Shown piece by piece: positions 23,565 through 34,549 of a stretch of DNA of 64,000 nucleotides. Under the pieces are notes generated by a model, which was not told the DNA's origin, searched no databases, and worked only from the letters and a program-made list of their open reading frames with translations. The first letter of the stretch is position 1. Each line of letters opens with the position of its first letter. The DNA lies in NCBI GenBank assembly GCA_032871835.1, contig CM065295.1, positions 20,904,501-20,968,500 on the forward strand, in the 5' to 3' direction. The translations under genes and the position numbers were made by a program. This DNA is from Dipteronia dyeriana. Lineage: Eukaryota; Streptophyta; Magnoliopsida; Sapindales; Sapindaceae.

Positions 23565-26500
23565 ATGAAGAAAAAGAGGGAGAAAATTCGCTTTTCGAAG
23601 CTCCTAAAATACGTTCTAGTCGGATTCGTTGCGGTTCTCGGCTTGGTTTGTTTGTACTTCCGCTCCACTTCGGCTCCGGGACTCCGGAGATCCGACGAAG
23701 AATCTTCAGGTTCCGATGGATCCGACCCGGTTCTCGGCGGGTTTGCACGGAGCCGCGATTTCGATGACTTGTTTGAAGATCAAGAGCTCAACCCTGAAGT
23801 ACCCAAAAGCATACCTGTACGTAATGTTTAACATTTTCTTGATAATTTTATTTGATTATTTCCTGTTTAAATAGTTTTTATTTTTATTTTTATTTTTGTT
23901 GATCGTTTAGTGTTTGTGTATGTGCTTGAATGTGTTAATTGAATCGTTTATGTACATAATTGTGAATTAAATATTTTATTGACTTTCTCTTTGTTCTTTT
24001 TTTTTTGGCAAATGTTTGAGTTGACTGAATAGCAATTTTGTGCGAGCTAAAATGATGGATTTTATTGTTTTTTTTTATCTGCAGATTTGTGATATGAAAT
24101 ATTCGGAGTTGATACCTTGTTTAGATAGGAACCTTATTTACCAATTAAAGCTAAAGCCTAATATGACATTAATGGAACATTACGAGCGACATTGTCCACC
24201 TCCGGAGCGACGTTACAACTGTCTGGTTCCGCCCCCAAAAGGTTACAAGGTTAGTGGTTTCTGTCACTTATGTCAATGTTAGGTTTGGTTTGGTTCGAAG
24301 TTATTTTTGATTCCGACGAAATTATGTATTAGAGTTTCAGATCCCTATAAGGTGGCCAGCAAGCAGAGATGAAGTGTGGAAAGCAAATATACCCCATACA
24401 CATCTTGCAGAAGAGAAGTCAGATCAGCACTGGATGGTTGTGAATGGGGAGAAAATAAATTTCCCTGGCGGGGGAACCCATTTCCATGATGGAGCGGATA
24501 AGTACATTGTTGCTCTTTCTAGGGTCTGTACTAATACAATCCCTTAATTTTCATTATCTTATAATTTTCCTGTTCGTCTTCTCTTAAATTTTCATTATGC
24601 TATAAATTGTCTTCTCATTTTACTAGTTAAGCTAATTGTTAGATCGGTATATTGGTATAGATGCTTAAATTTCCTAGTGATAAGCTCCACAATGGCGGAA
24701 ATATCAGGAATGTTCTTGATGTGGGTTGCGGGGTTGCAAGTTTTGGGGCCTATCTCCTTTCCCATGATATTATAGCTATGTCTCTAGCGCCTAATGATGT
24801 ACATGAGAACCAGATACAGTTTGCCCTAGAGAGGGGGATTCCGTCAACTCTCGGTGTCTTGGGAACTAAAAGGCTTTCTTATCCAAGCAGATCATTTGAA
24901 CTGGCACATTGTTCCCGATGTCGGATTGATTGGCTTCAGAGAGATGGAATTCTCTTATTAGAACTTGACAGATTGCTAAGACCAGGAGGGCACTTTGTGT
25001 ACTCATCTCCCGAAGCCTATGCACATGATGCAGAAAATCGAAGAATCTGGAATGCCATGTATGATCTTTTGAGAAGAATGTGCTGGAGAGTTGTGTCAAA
25101 GAAAGACCAGACTGTTATATGGGCAAAGCCACTGAGCAATAGCTGCTATTTGAAGAGAAGTCCTGGGACCCGACCTCCTCTGTGCAGTTCTGATGATGAC
25201 CCAGATCTTACTTGGAGTGTCCCCATGAAAGCATGCATCTTCCCTTACTCAGCAAGTAAGTAGCACTGGTTTTTGTACATAATAAAGGATGCAAGTCGTG
25301 AATGATTTTCTGAACTCTGATCACTATGTTGGTTGATAGAATTATTGTCATTTTCATCACATGGTACCATATTATATGTGGATTGAATGTGTTGCTTTTG
25401 TCCATCTGATGAGAGTATTTCACTGTCCTCAAAAATTATGAAATTCTTCTCTGACCTTTGTCTCTCATACAAAGAGGCTCGGAAAATATGGATTCTGCTC
25501 AGCTTATCTCCTGCAACCTGAATCTGGATAGTTCTGAATCTCTATTCAATGTCTGCATAGGAAAACTTATTGCCAATTTCTACTACTGTCACTGCTAAGC
25601 CCAGATGACCCTTGATAATATAAGCTCACTGAAGCTGTGTGCTTCTGTTATATACCAAAAAGGCTGGCTCTTAGATTGTGATGATTTTTTTTTTTTAATA
25701 AAAAAAATAAAAATTTCAGTGAGATGAAACAGAAAGCATCCATTGCAGCCCCTTTTTTTTTTCCTTTGTTTCATGGGAATTAAATAAACAATGGCTGTGC
25801 AATCCTTGTTGATGTACAAGATTTAGAAAATGTAAGTGCTTGTATCTCTTAACAGCTTTATACAATTATTTTGTCTACTCTAGTCTGGATTGATAGTGTA
25901 ACTTGGAAAAAGAATGACGAATTTAGTTTCTTTTAAGAATGCAAGCTTTCAGAGGCTGGTAATGTGGCAAGGTTCCTGCAAAGTTTAGTTTACATTCTTT
26001 GATGACACACTGCTTATCATTCTCAATGGAAACACTCACTATTCATTCTGTTTAGCTTCATCAAATTATATACTTCTTTCTTGTCTCTGTTTACTGGCCT
26101 TTTAATTTTGAGAAAAAGAAGACATCCATTAATTCTGACGATCTTGCAGAATAGATTTAAATATCAATTTTAGTCTGGTTATTATCCCATTAAAATAGAT
26201 AATGACCAGATTAACTTCACTGGACTCTGTTACTGGATTTACTGCTGGTTAACTTCATAAAAAACATCACCGATTGTTCTTCACTTAATATGCTTTATCT
26301 TTGTATTTTTTGAAGCAGTAATTTTATTTATTTATTTTTAACAGAGATGCACCAGGTAAAAGGAAGTGGACTAGTTCCTTGGCCAAAGAGGCTTACTGCA
26401 GGTTCCCCACGACTTGAAGATATTGGTGTCAGTCCTGAGGAATTCCATCAAGACACTGTAAGTTCCTAAATTTGCAAGATAATACTACTTGTGTAGCTAT

Positions 26501-27463
26501 TTCCTGGTTTTGTTTAGGTCTCTCTCTTCTGTTTATTTCTCTTTTAGTTGTAAAGTAATTCTATGATGCAGAGCATATGGCAAGCTAGAGTGAATGACTA
26601 CTGGAAGCAGATGAAATCTATTGTACAAAAGAACTCCTTCAGAAATGTGATGGACATGAACTCAAATCTTGGGGGATTTGCCGCTGCCCTCAAAGATAAA
26701 GACGTGTGGGTGATGAATGTTGCTCCTGCTCACATGTCTGCCAGATTGAAGATTATTTACGATCGAGGTTTAATTGGGACCGTTCATGATTGGTATGCAT
26801 TTCAATCTGATTCATTCACCTATATACTCTTATCTCACTATTCCTTACTGTAATACTGTTATTTCAATACTTTTTTAAAATTATTTTCATCCTTGCCTCT
26901 ATCTCTGTTGATTTAAATCTAATATAGTACCATTATAATAAGTTAATTTGCCACTGGCTTGCCATTTTATTTGTTAAAGTTGCCTATGTAAAACATTTCA
27001 TCATTGAGCTGGCTTTGTACTTCTTTCTTCAAGCTGCTAAATGTTTACATTGTTCTTAATTTCTAGTATCTTTTAAGCTCACTTAAGTACTGCTACTTGA
27101 TCAGCGGTTCAACTTTAATTATAAGTTGCACCTGGTTTATCCCATAGGTGTGAAGCATTCTCTTCATATCCACGCACATATGATCTTCTTCATGCCTGGA
27201 AAGTGTTTTCTGAGATTGAGGAGCAAGGGTGTGGTGTGGAGGATTTACTGATTGAAATGGATCGGATGCTACGACCAGATGGATTTGTGATTATAAGAGA
27301 CAAATCCTCTGTAATAAACCATGTTCGAAAATTTGTGACTGCCTTAAGGTGGGATGGTTGGTTATCAGAGGTTGAACCGAGCTTTGACGGTCTCTCGGCT
27401 AGTGAAGAAAGAGTTTTGATTGCAAGAAAGAAACTGTGGGATGAGGAGGTAAATGCAATTTGA
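23565..27463 (+). CDS. PMT9-like: Probable pectin/polysaccharide methyltransferase, PMT9-like (Golgi, type II membrane)
   Basis: Seven exons: 23565-23816, 24085-24249, 24341-24523, 24661-25255, 26345-26457, 26572-26792, 27148-27463. All junctions are GT-AG, all phases close, and the product is 614 aa, close to Arabidopsis PMT9. A short basic cytosolic tail (KKKREK) is followed by a membrane anchor at residues ~13-33 (YVLVGFVAVLGLVCLYF), then an acidic stem. The first methyltransferase half has CLDRN, GYKIP, FPGGGTHFHDGA, the SAM-binding VLDVGCGVASFGAYL and LELDRLLRPGG. The second half has RNVMDMNSNLGGFAAAL, YDRGLIGTVHDWCEAF, YPRTYDLLHAW and DRMLRPDGFVIIRD. This is the plant PMT/QUA2 family (Methyltransf_29), thought to methylesterify pectin in the Golgi; substrate is inferred from family. 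A long ~1.1-kb intron separates exons 4 and 5. Confidence 0.95.
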
Positions 27464-27728
27464 TTTGACAGTCAGGTAAGTTGCGACCTTAAGTTTTTCT
27501 GTTAGGTCATGACAAATCTGTAAGACCATGGTCTCTGCAGTCACATGTTCATATTTTAATCTTCCTTTTAGTTTTACATCCCAGTTCCTTTTTGCTGATA
27601 TAGAGTGTTGTACTCCGGCTCATTGGGTTGGGCCAGAAAATTCTGAACAATGTTGCAGTCCTAACGGTGTCATTCTTTATTTCTTTCTCTTGAACAGCAA
27701 AATTGAAATTAGGAGAAAGATTGTGGGT
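27464..27728 (+). other. Likely 3'UTR of the PMT9-like gene
   Basis: Directly follows the TGA. A donor-like CAG|GTAAGTTG lies at about 27472-27482 and an acceptor-like TCTCTGCAG at 27532-27540, so a small 3'UTR intron is possible. No polyadenylation site could be fixed. Confidence 0.4.
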
Positions 27729-27833
27729 GCTGGGTAGTTTAGTTGGTAAGAGGTCTTGATTTTGAATATTCAAATCTTGTCCACGCCCGAGTAAGGAGGG
27801 GTTTAGTTTATATATTATAATAAAAAAGTTTTT
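27729..27833 (+). mobile_element. tRNA-derived SINE-like fragment
   Basis: TAGTTTAGTTGG at 27735-27746 resembles a Pol III A box, and ATATTCAAATCTT (27767-27779) is a decayed B box about 30 bp downstream. CCACGCCCGAGTAAGGAGGG and TTTATATATTATAATAAAAAA follow, typical of plant SINE bodies and tails. It lies just past the methyltransferase gene in the same orientation. The flanking duplication is not clear. Confidence 0.5.
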
Positions 27834-29056
27834 TTTTTAAAAATAAAAATAAAAATAGGGTAAAAATTCATTTAATTTGAAGAGGGGAGTGCTATGAAAC
27901 AATTTCTTTGTTCACCGTTTTTTATTTTAGTTTAGTGAAAAACTAGGGATGATGAAGATGCCCTGGGCTTAGAGCCTAGGATGCATTAATACTTTGACTT
28001 TGGGGAGTCTGGTTCTATATAATGAATTGATACACATTGTTTTTGTTCTCCGAAGGCATGCAGGGTGTGCTTGAAGTGTTTTCACCATTCGTTGGAGACA
28101 AATGGGTGAAGCCAGGACCTGTTTTGTCGTTGGAAATTGACATTGATTTCTTCTTTCTCGCAATACAGAAGATTATTATACAGCAGCACATAACAGAGAC
28201 AATTACAAATAACATTTGTTTTGCGAGAACAGAGATGCATACAGCAAAGAACAGTGAAGAAAAACTGAGGCTGACATCCAATACTCAGGAAATATATTTG
28301 CACGATTCGGGTGTATTTCAAATAAAGTAACGCTATTTGAAATTAATCAGGGAATTTTAATCATAAATGTTGGATTGTTTTTTATTTAATTGGTTGTTTA
28401 CCTTTGTAACAATCCTAATATCTCTATCAATCCCAGAAGATGATGAGTTGAACATTTTGTTACGTGAATGTGTCACGTTGGATCTGGACAGGTGCATAAG
28501 AAAATAATATTTTATGGGTGTAATGTATTTTTATTGTATCTTGAGGGACCAATCTTGTGCATCAGATGTGCAGGTTGTAAATTTATGTTTGATGTTTCAA
28601 AATGAATGTGTAGTAATTGGTGTTTATGTTATTCTTTAGTAGTCTCCATTCAACCCAAAAAGGTTTTAAGTTGTCCATCGATGATATTAAGACGTGAATG
28701 TTAAATTTGTTGAAATCGAAACCGATATCCTTAAAAATATATCAAAACCCAAAAATCTATACATTGAAGATGAATTATATTTCAAACTAAACTGAATTTA
28801 GATTAATACTAGTTGTTAGAAGTGGGTTGGTTATTGGTGATATAAAACTTTTGAGAGGGAGCTTGTCTTTTAGTAACGTCAATTTTGTCTATAAATTTTA
28901 AGTGTTCAGTAGTCGGGAACTCAGGATCAGTTCTGGGTGGAGGGATACCCTCCTTGTATTGTCAGGTTATTATTAGCTGATTGTCATGTAGTGTGTAAGG
29001 TTTGGTTTGTTTGAATAAAGACCGCAGTTTTTTAAATAAAATAAAAATATAAAAAA
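27834..29056. other. Intergenic DNA downstream of the PMT9-like gene
   Basis: No convincing gene. The open frame at 28037-28330 has no recognisable motif, and its antisense partner is hydrophobic by composition only. Part of the stretch may be extended 3'UTR. The end, 28980-29056, is AT-rich and leads into block repeat A. Confidence 0.4.
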
Positions 29057-29270
29057 CTAGTTTTATAGGGGTTTTTATTTTTCCTTATTTAACTGTGAAT
29101 GAGAGAAATAAGTTAAGGATTTATTGATAGCCAAAAAAGAAAAAAAAAAGGGTAAAGGATATTTAATCAAAGATATCTCCAACTTGTAGAATTCCAGGAA
29201 TTATAGAAAGATAATTTCGTGCAGATCACTACTAATTCCCACCGCAATAATTCCAATGGTTCAAAAATTT
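29057..29270. repeat. Block repeat A, left part (interrupted)
   Basis: Matches 35920-36120 and partly 59121-59250: CCTTATTT, GAGAGAAATAAGT, GATTTATTGATAG, AGATAATTTxGTxCAGATCA, CCACCG. Homology stops near 29262 and resumes at 32222 (AACCGATAATAATTAGT), so about 3 kb of DNA transposons was inserted into this copy. Confidence 0.65.
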
Positions 29271-30316
29271 ATTAGCCTTTTTTTAAGAGAGAAAATCAAA
29301 ACTAGTCATTGAAAATATTAGAATTTTATTTATAACCATATACGAAATTTTAATCGTTAATAACCACATTTATAAGAAATTACCTCAATACCCATATATA
29401 AAAACCTAAAAGCCAAAACAACAGTCGATAAACATTAGGGATTTGGGTTTTCTCTCAAGTCTAAAACAGAGAAGGCGTGGTCGGTGAGAGAGAAAAGAGC
29501 GTGACCGTCGCAAGTGCTATAGGAAGAGAGCGCCGTCGTCATCGCCAGAGCGTGGCCGTCATCGTCGTCGTTGTTTTACATACTATTTCCAGATTTTTTA
29601 AACATTTCACATTTTTTTTATTAGCCTTTTTTTAAGAGAGAAAATCAAAACTAGTCATTGAAAATATTAGAATTTTATTTATAACCATATACGAAATTTT
29701 AATCGTTAATAACCACATTTATAAGAAATTACCTCAATACCCATATATAAAAACCTAAAAGCCAAAACAACAGTCGATAAACATTAGGGATTTGGGTTTT
29801 CTCTCAAGTCTAAAACAGAGAAGGCGTGGTCGGTGAGAGAGAAAAGAGCGTGACCGTCGCAAGTGCTATAGGAAGAGAGCGCCGTCGTCATCGCCAGAGC
29901 GTGGCCGTCATCGTCGTCATTGTTTTACATACTATTTCCAGATTTTTTAAACATTTCACATTTTTTTTATTAGCCTTTTTTTAAGAGAGAAAATCAAAAC
30001 TAGTCATTGAAAATATTAGAATTTTATTTATAACCATATACGAAATTTTAATCGTTAATAACCACATTTATAAGAAATTACCTCAATACCCATATATAAA
30101 AACCTAAAAGCCAAAACAACAGTCGATAAACATTAGGGATTTGGGTTTTCTCTCAAGTCTAAAACAGAGAAGGCGTGGTCGGTGAGAGAGAAAAGAGCGT
30201 GACCGTCGCAAGTGCTATAGGAAGAGAGCGCCGTCGTCATCGCCAGAGCGTGGCCGTCATCGTCGTCGTTGTTTTACATACAATTTCCAGATTTTTTAAA
30301 CATTTCACATTTTTTA
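29271..30316. repeat. Three near-identical 349-bp tandem units
   Basis: Units start at 29271, 29620 and 29969, each with ATTAGCCTTTTTTTAAGAGAG, so the period is exactly 349 bp. Each contains the left TIR of the surrounding element, ATTAGGGATTTGGGTTTTC, and a GC-richer part (GGCGTGGTCGGTGAGAGAG, GCGCCGTCGTCATCGCC). I found only a few differences between units, for example GTCGTCGTTG versus GTCGTCATTG and CATACTATTT versus CATACAATTT. Such near-identity implies very recent duplication, or an assembly artefact. Confidence 0.9.
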
Positions 30317-31165
30317 GGGTATAAACTTAAAATCATGCTTTAAATCTCTGTAAACATTTTAAGATTTCAAGTTTTGTCAACATTTCGAATTTTTATATCA
30401 AATTCAAGTTCTATTTTGAATTTTTATAGAAGATTTCAAGTTTTTGAAAAAGTGAAACTTGAAATGTTATGGAAAAAAATGCGAAACTTTAATTCATTTG
30501 ATTCTTCACAAAAAACACGTAACAGTAATGCAAAAATGTTAAAATCATGTTAAACTAACTGATCTCAAGTCTAAAACATCATTGTCAACATTTTGAATTT
30601 TTATATCAGATTTCAAGTTCTGTTTTGAGTTTTTATAGAAGATTTCAAGTTTTCGATCAAGTGAAACTTGAAATGTTCTGGAAAAAACATGAAACTTTAA
30701 TTCATTCGATTTTTCACAAAAACATACAACAGTAATACAATAACGTTAAAATCATGTTAAACTAACTGTTTCGAACTCAATTAATTGAGAAATGGAAGAT
30801 ATTTACACACCTTCAACCGATTTACAGCAAATCGGAAAACTTTTTCAAACCTTCAAATCTTCACCTCGACTTGTAGGAATAACAATGGTGTGCTTCTGTT
30901 CTATTTGCAGGATATGACAATGTCCACTGTGTTCAATTTACAGAAGAAGAAGAAGACGGTCAAAGAAGAAGATGAGAAGAAGACGGTAAAAAAAGATGAG
31001 AAAAAAAAAATCAAACCAAATTAGAAAAATAATTTTAGGGGTATTTTGGTATTTTATGGTTATACACTGAAATTATTTTCAAAAAGTGGTTATTAACGAA
31101 TAAAATTTCGTTTGTGGTTTAAAACGAATTTTCAATGTTACATATGGTTATTTTTGGTCATTTCC
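29290..31165. mobile_element. Long-TIR non-autonomous DNA transposon (MULE-like) with triplicated left end
   Basis: The left arm (first unit ~29291-29400: GAAAATCAAAACTAGTCATT..., TCGTTAATAACCAC) is the imperfect inverse of the right arm (~31030-31165: GTGGTTATTAACGA..., GGTTATTTTTGGTCATTTCC). The interior 30330-30780 has GAAACTTGAAATGTT and TTTCAAGTT words like those in the element at 130-1130, placing both in one family. Left flank CTTTTTTTAA and right flank ACTTTTTTAA could be a ~9-bp target duplication. No transposase is encoded. Confidence 0.65.
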
Positions 31166-31174
31166 AACTTTTTT

Positions 31175-32222
31175 AACGGTGAATTTTATAAATATCAGTA
31201 ATTTAATAATTTATGTTTAAATGACACCTATTATGGTGAATGGATAAAAACATCCCCGGAGTTTTGATTTTTTTTCCTTTTTCAGTTTTTCAATTTTATT
31301 TATTTATTTAATTTTGTTTTTCTTCATCTTCTTCGATGGACCTCTAATGGAGGTCAAACAGACCTCTTCGTTTGACCTCTGTTGGAGGTCCGTTTGACCT
31401 CCATGGAGGTTGAAATTGACCTCCAATGGAGGTCGATGAAGAAGAAAATGAAAAAATTAAAATTAAAATTAAACAATTTTATTTTTATCCAATAAGTCTC
31501 ATAAATTATAAACATACCCAAAAAGTCTCAAAAATTATAAAATAAGTCTCGATATTATTACCCAATAAGATCTGAGACTTCTTGGGTAATTCCGATACTT
31601 ATTAGGTAGTTTTCGAGACTTTTCAGATCTTTTCGAGACTTATTAGATATTTCTGAGACTTATCAGGTATTTTTATATTTTTTAGACTTATTGGGTATTT
31701 ATGTAATTTTTTAGACTTTTTGGACTTTTCCAATAGGTCTCAAAAATTACTAAAATATCCAATCAAACTCGAAAATACCCAATAAGTCTCGGTCGAGACT
31801 TACTGGGTATTTTCGAGACTTATTTTGTATTTTTCAAAACTTTTTAGATATTTTTATTATTTCTAAGATTTAATGGACAAAAATAAAATGTTCTGCTTTT
31901 TTTTCATCTTCTTCTTCATCAACCACCATTAGAGGACGATTTCGACCTCCATGGAAGTAGAACAAACCTCCAACCGAGGTCAAACGACTTCGACCTCCAA
32001 TGAAGCTCGATTTCAACCTCCAATTGAGGTCCAACGAAGAAGAAGAAAATAGAAGAACACAAAATTAATTTTTTTTTTGGATAACTGAAATGTAAAATAG
32101 AAAAAAAACCGTGGGGTATTTTTACCCGTCCGCCATAATATGTGCTATTTAAACTCAAATCATTAAAGTGGTGATAGACTTGCAAACACACTTTAAAAGA
32201 GTGACAAACCCCCTATGTCCAG
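31175..32222. mobile_element. MULE-like non-autonomous element, copy 2
   Basis: Same organisation as 10779-12262: a left end with TTTAAATGACACC, a CGAGACTTATT/AATAAGTCTCG array (31480-31880), GGGGTATTTTTACCC, GTGCTATTTAAACT, ATTAAAGTGGTG, and an end with AAAGAGTGACAAACCCCCT. It carries two clusters of GACCTCCA/TGGAGGTC dyads (31339-31434 and 31925-32035). No coding capacity. Right after it, block repeat A resumes. Confidence 0.6.
31339..31434. repeat. Cluster of four 15-17-bp perfect or near-perfect palindromes
   Basis: GACCTCTAATGGAGGTC (31339-31355), GACCTCTGTTGGAGGTC (31374-31390), GACCTCCATGGAGGT (31396-31410) and GACCTCCAATGGAGGTC (31418-31434). Each is a dyad, and the whole cluster could fold as alternative hairpins. 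A diverged cluster lies at 31925-32035 in the same element. Confidence 0.85.
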
Positions 32223-32778
32223 AAAACCGATAATAATTAGTGATACCTTATGAATTTTTAGTACGGGATCCCGTGTTAGAAAGTTACTCATAAATTAAAA
32301 TGTCAATTATCCATTCATTGTTTTTCCAATCGTTATTCCCAATCCCATCGCTTAAATAACTGTATAAAAATGTGTTTAAAATCAATTTAAACACTATACG
32401 TTTAAAGAAACATATTAGGTTAATAATAATGCTACTTTATCTAAATTTGATGTCCAAATAACGTGGATCCTTAATTTATTTATATTAGAATTGCATGATT
32501 GAAATGATTGGATTTTAGGGATGCCACAATATTTGGGCCTCAAATTTGGACAAAGTAGCATTCCTCTTAGGTTGAATATAAATTGGCATTTCCTTGTTAA
32601 AATAAATCATGAGATTATAACAACACCCAAAGATTTATACATTCAAGTTGAATTATATTTCAAAATAATTGAGATTATGTTAAATATTAAAACTAAAGTT
32701 ACATAAAATAGTAATTTTATAAGTTTTATAAAATTGAGTTATTAATATAAGTAATAAGGGGGAAGCTACATTGAAACC

Positions 32779-32797
32779 AGCTTGGGCAGCCCAAGCT
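32779..32797. repeat. Perfect hairpin AGCTTGGGC-A-GCCCAAGCT
   Basis: A 9-bp inverted repeat around a single A, GC-rich in an AT-rich setting. The equivalent place in block repeat B (about 36676-36700) has a related but imperfect GGGCACTGGGCTGCC. It may be a subterminal hairpin of a mobile element that also includes the hairpin at 33835-33859. Confidence 0.8.
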
Positions 32798-32829
32798 GAT
32801 TTTTTTTCTTCCATATATATATAAATTCT

Positions 32830-32990
32830 ATTGTCAGTTTGAACAGATATAAGATATATTAGTTCTTTGCATATGAATAATTGGATTTAAATGCTTTGAC
32901 TTTGTTGTATTCACTTATCAAAGTATCTTTTAAATCCAATGGTCCACATATAAGGAACTGATATATTTTATATTAGTTTGAACTGACAAT
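32830..32990. mobile_element. Hairpin MITE (~160 bp) with ~60-bp arms
   Basis: The left arm (ATTGTCAGTTTGAAC, AGATATATTAGTTC, CATATGAAT, ATTGGATTTAAA) pairs with the right arm (TTTAAATCCAATGG, CACATATAAGGAACTG, ATATATTTTATATTAG, GTTTGAACTGACAAT) almost to the ends, leaving a ~40-nt loop. No ORF. It could yield a stable foldback RNA if transcribed. Confidence 0.75.
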
Positions 32991-33130
32991 ATAAACTTTT
33001 TTGATTAACCATCAGTTTTTTCAATATATATATGTATATTCGGTTTGTTGAAGAAGAAAACCGATGAGGAAGAGAAGTAGTATGCTTAATGGTTGGTGAG
33101 TGAATGATCGATCAATTAAGATTCTTGTTA

Positions 33131-34500
33131 ACAATACCATTCACGAAAGAAGAATCTTGTTATCGAAATTGTCATTTGTATGATGACAATACTTTCTCAA
33201 CATAGGTGTACTCAGAAAATATTTGCTACCCGAGCTAAATTATATTTATAAATAGTTTTTTTTTTCCACAGTACACACTAATATTACAAAGACAACTCAT
33301 TAGCTATGTTTAGTCAATATCTTCTGATGCATAATTAATGGTTTACAAACTCTCACTAAATTTAGTAGAGAAAACTCTTACCATGCACATTGATATATAA
33401 ATTATGTGCAAGATATACGGGGCCATTGATTAGAATTTTGTCACTTAGAAACTCTCACACTAAATTTATTAAATTTTGTCACTTATAACAAACTTTTTAT
33501 ATGATTCTTGATAATATTATTTGTTTAATTTTTTAATAATAAGATAACATCAATAATGAACTACTTAATAATATAAAATATATCGTAAAATTTAGGCATA
33601 AACAGTTATTTAAATTTGTTGTTCAAAAAATATATATTTAAACTTAAGACTGACTTAATTCTATAATGTTAAAATCTATAATATTATGTGTATTTTTACC
33701 ATTTACTTTGAATAAGAAGATATTTATATTTCACTAAATTTAGACAAACACATCAAATTCATATAATATTATCAAACTTTAGAGTTGTTTCTATAATTAA
33801 CCTTTTATATATTTAATTGTTTTTTTTCCAAAGAGCTGCCCGGCTGCAGCCAGGGCAGCCCTCTCATTGCCCCTCTTATCAATTGTTGGTAGTGAATTTT
33901 TTTTTGAAGTTAATTTATTAATTTTAATTTTTATTTAATATGAAATTCTATTATTATAAATTATTTTTCAGTTGGAGAAAAAAAATGGAAATAGATTTTG
34001 ATTTTTTGAGAAAAAAACTTGTAATAAGGGTTTACTTATTACAATAAGTATTAATATTCTTACAATTTTTTATAATAACGAAATTTAACTATTGGATTCA
34101 TCTCATATCTAGATGTCTAATGTTTTCTTTATATCAGTATCCAATGTTAGAAAAACTATATATATAAATATATATATTGCTAATGCAACTTATTTCGATG
34201 AACATAGATTCTACATAATTGTTGACATTATCAAATGAGCTATCTAGTAAACATACAGTTAAGTTTTGTATTTAATTACGTGTTGTATTAATATGGGTTA
34301 ATGAGAAAATTAATAGAGAGAAAAGCTGTAAATTAAGGCAATTGTAAGTTGATTTTTGGCCTTAAGTTGAAAAAGAAACTAGTGTGAGGTTGTTACCGAG
34401 TCTTTTCACTATATTCAAGCTATCTGTAAATAATTATATTTATTGACTAATTTTTGTTTTTAAATAGAGATACGATAGCAACTTTTAACTTCTTTATTTT
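33131..34500. other. AT-rich intergenic DNA with repeat fragments
   Basis: 33117-33190 (AAGATTCTTGTTAACAATACxATTxACGAA, GTCATTTGTATGAT) recurs at 46425-46485, where it runs straight into TTATCGATCGTTGATTTGTTGGTAGT; here about 690 bp is inserted before TTATCAATTGTTGGTAGT (33879). A GC hairpin lies at 33835-33859. No gene is supported. Confidence 0.45.
33835..33859. repeat. GC-rich nested palindrome GCTGCCC...GGGCAGC
   Basis: GCTGCCC (33835-33841) and GGGCAGC (33853-33859) flank the self-complementary GGCTGCAGCC. With the hairpin at 32779-32797 it may mark the two ends of one element: 32757 begins AATAAGGGGGAAGC, and the inverse of 33862-33880 reads ATAAGAGGGGCAATGAG. Confidence 0.6.
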
Positions 34501-34549
34501 TTTTAAAGGTTTATTAAAAAAAATACACGTGACATAAAAAATAAATTAT

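Larger units (their letters stand above)
32223..33130. repeat. Block repeat A, right part
   Basis: Collinear with 36120-37060: AACCGATAATAATTA, GATCCCGTGTTAGAAAGTTAC, TATAAAAATGTGTTTAAA, AACATATTAGGTTAA, TTATACATTCAAGTTGAAT, GGAAGCTACATTGAAAC, then ATTAACCATCAGTTTTTTCAA and GTGAGTGAATGAT. This copy contains a hairpin MITE (32830-32990) absent from the other. No reading frame spans it. Confidence 0.65.

Noticed and set aside
28037..28330. 97-residue plus-strand frame after the PMT9-like gene, with a hydrophobic antisense partner
   Set aside because: No conserved motif in either frame; both strands are open by chance in AT-rich DNA that may be extended 3'UTR.
29271..30316. Direct repeats taken as a CRISPR-like array
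   Set aside because: The units are 349 bp, contiguous without spacers, and in a plant genome; they are a tandem duplication.
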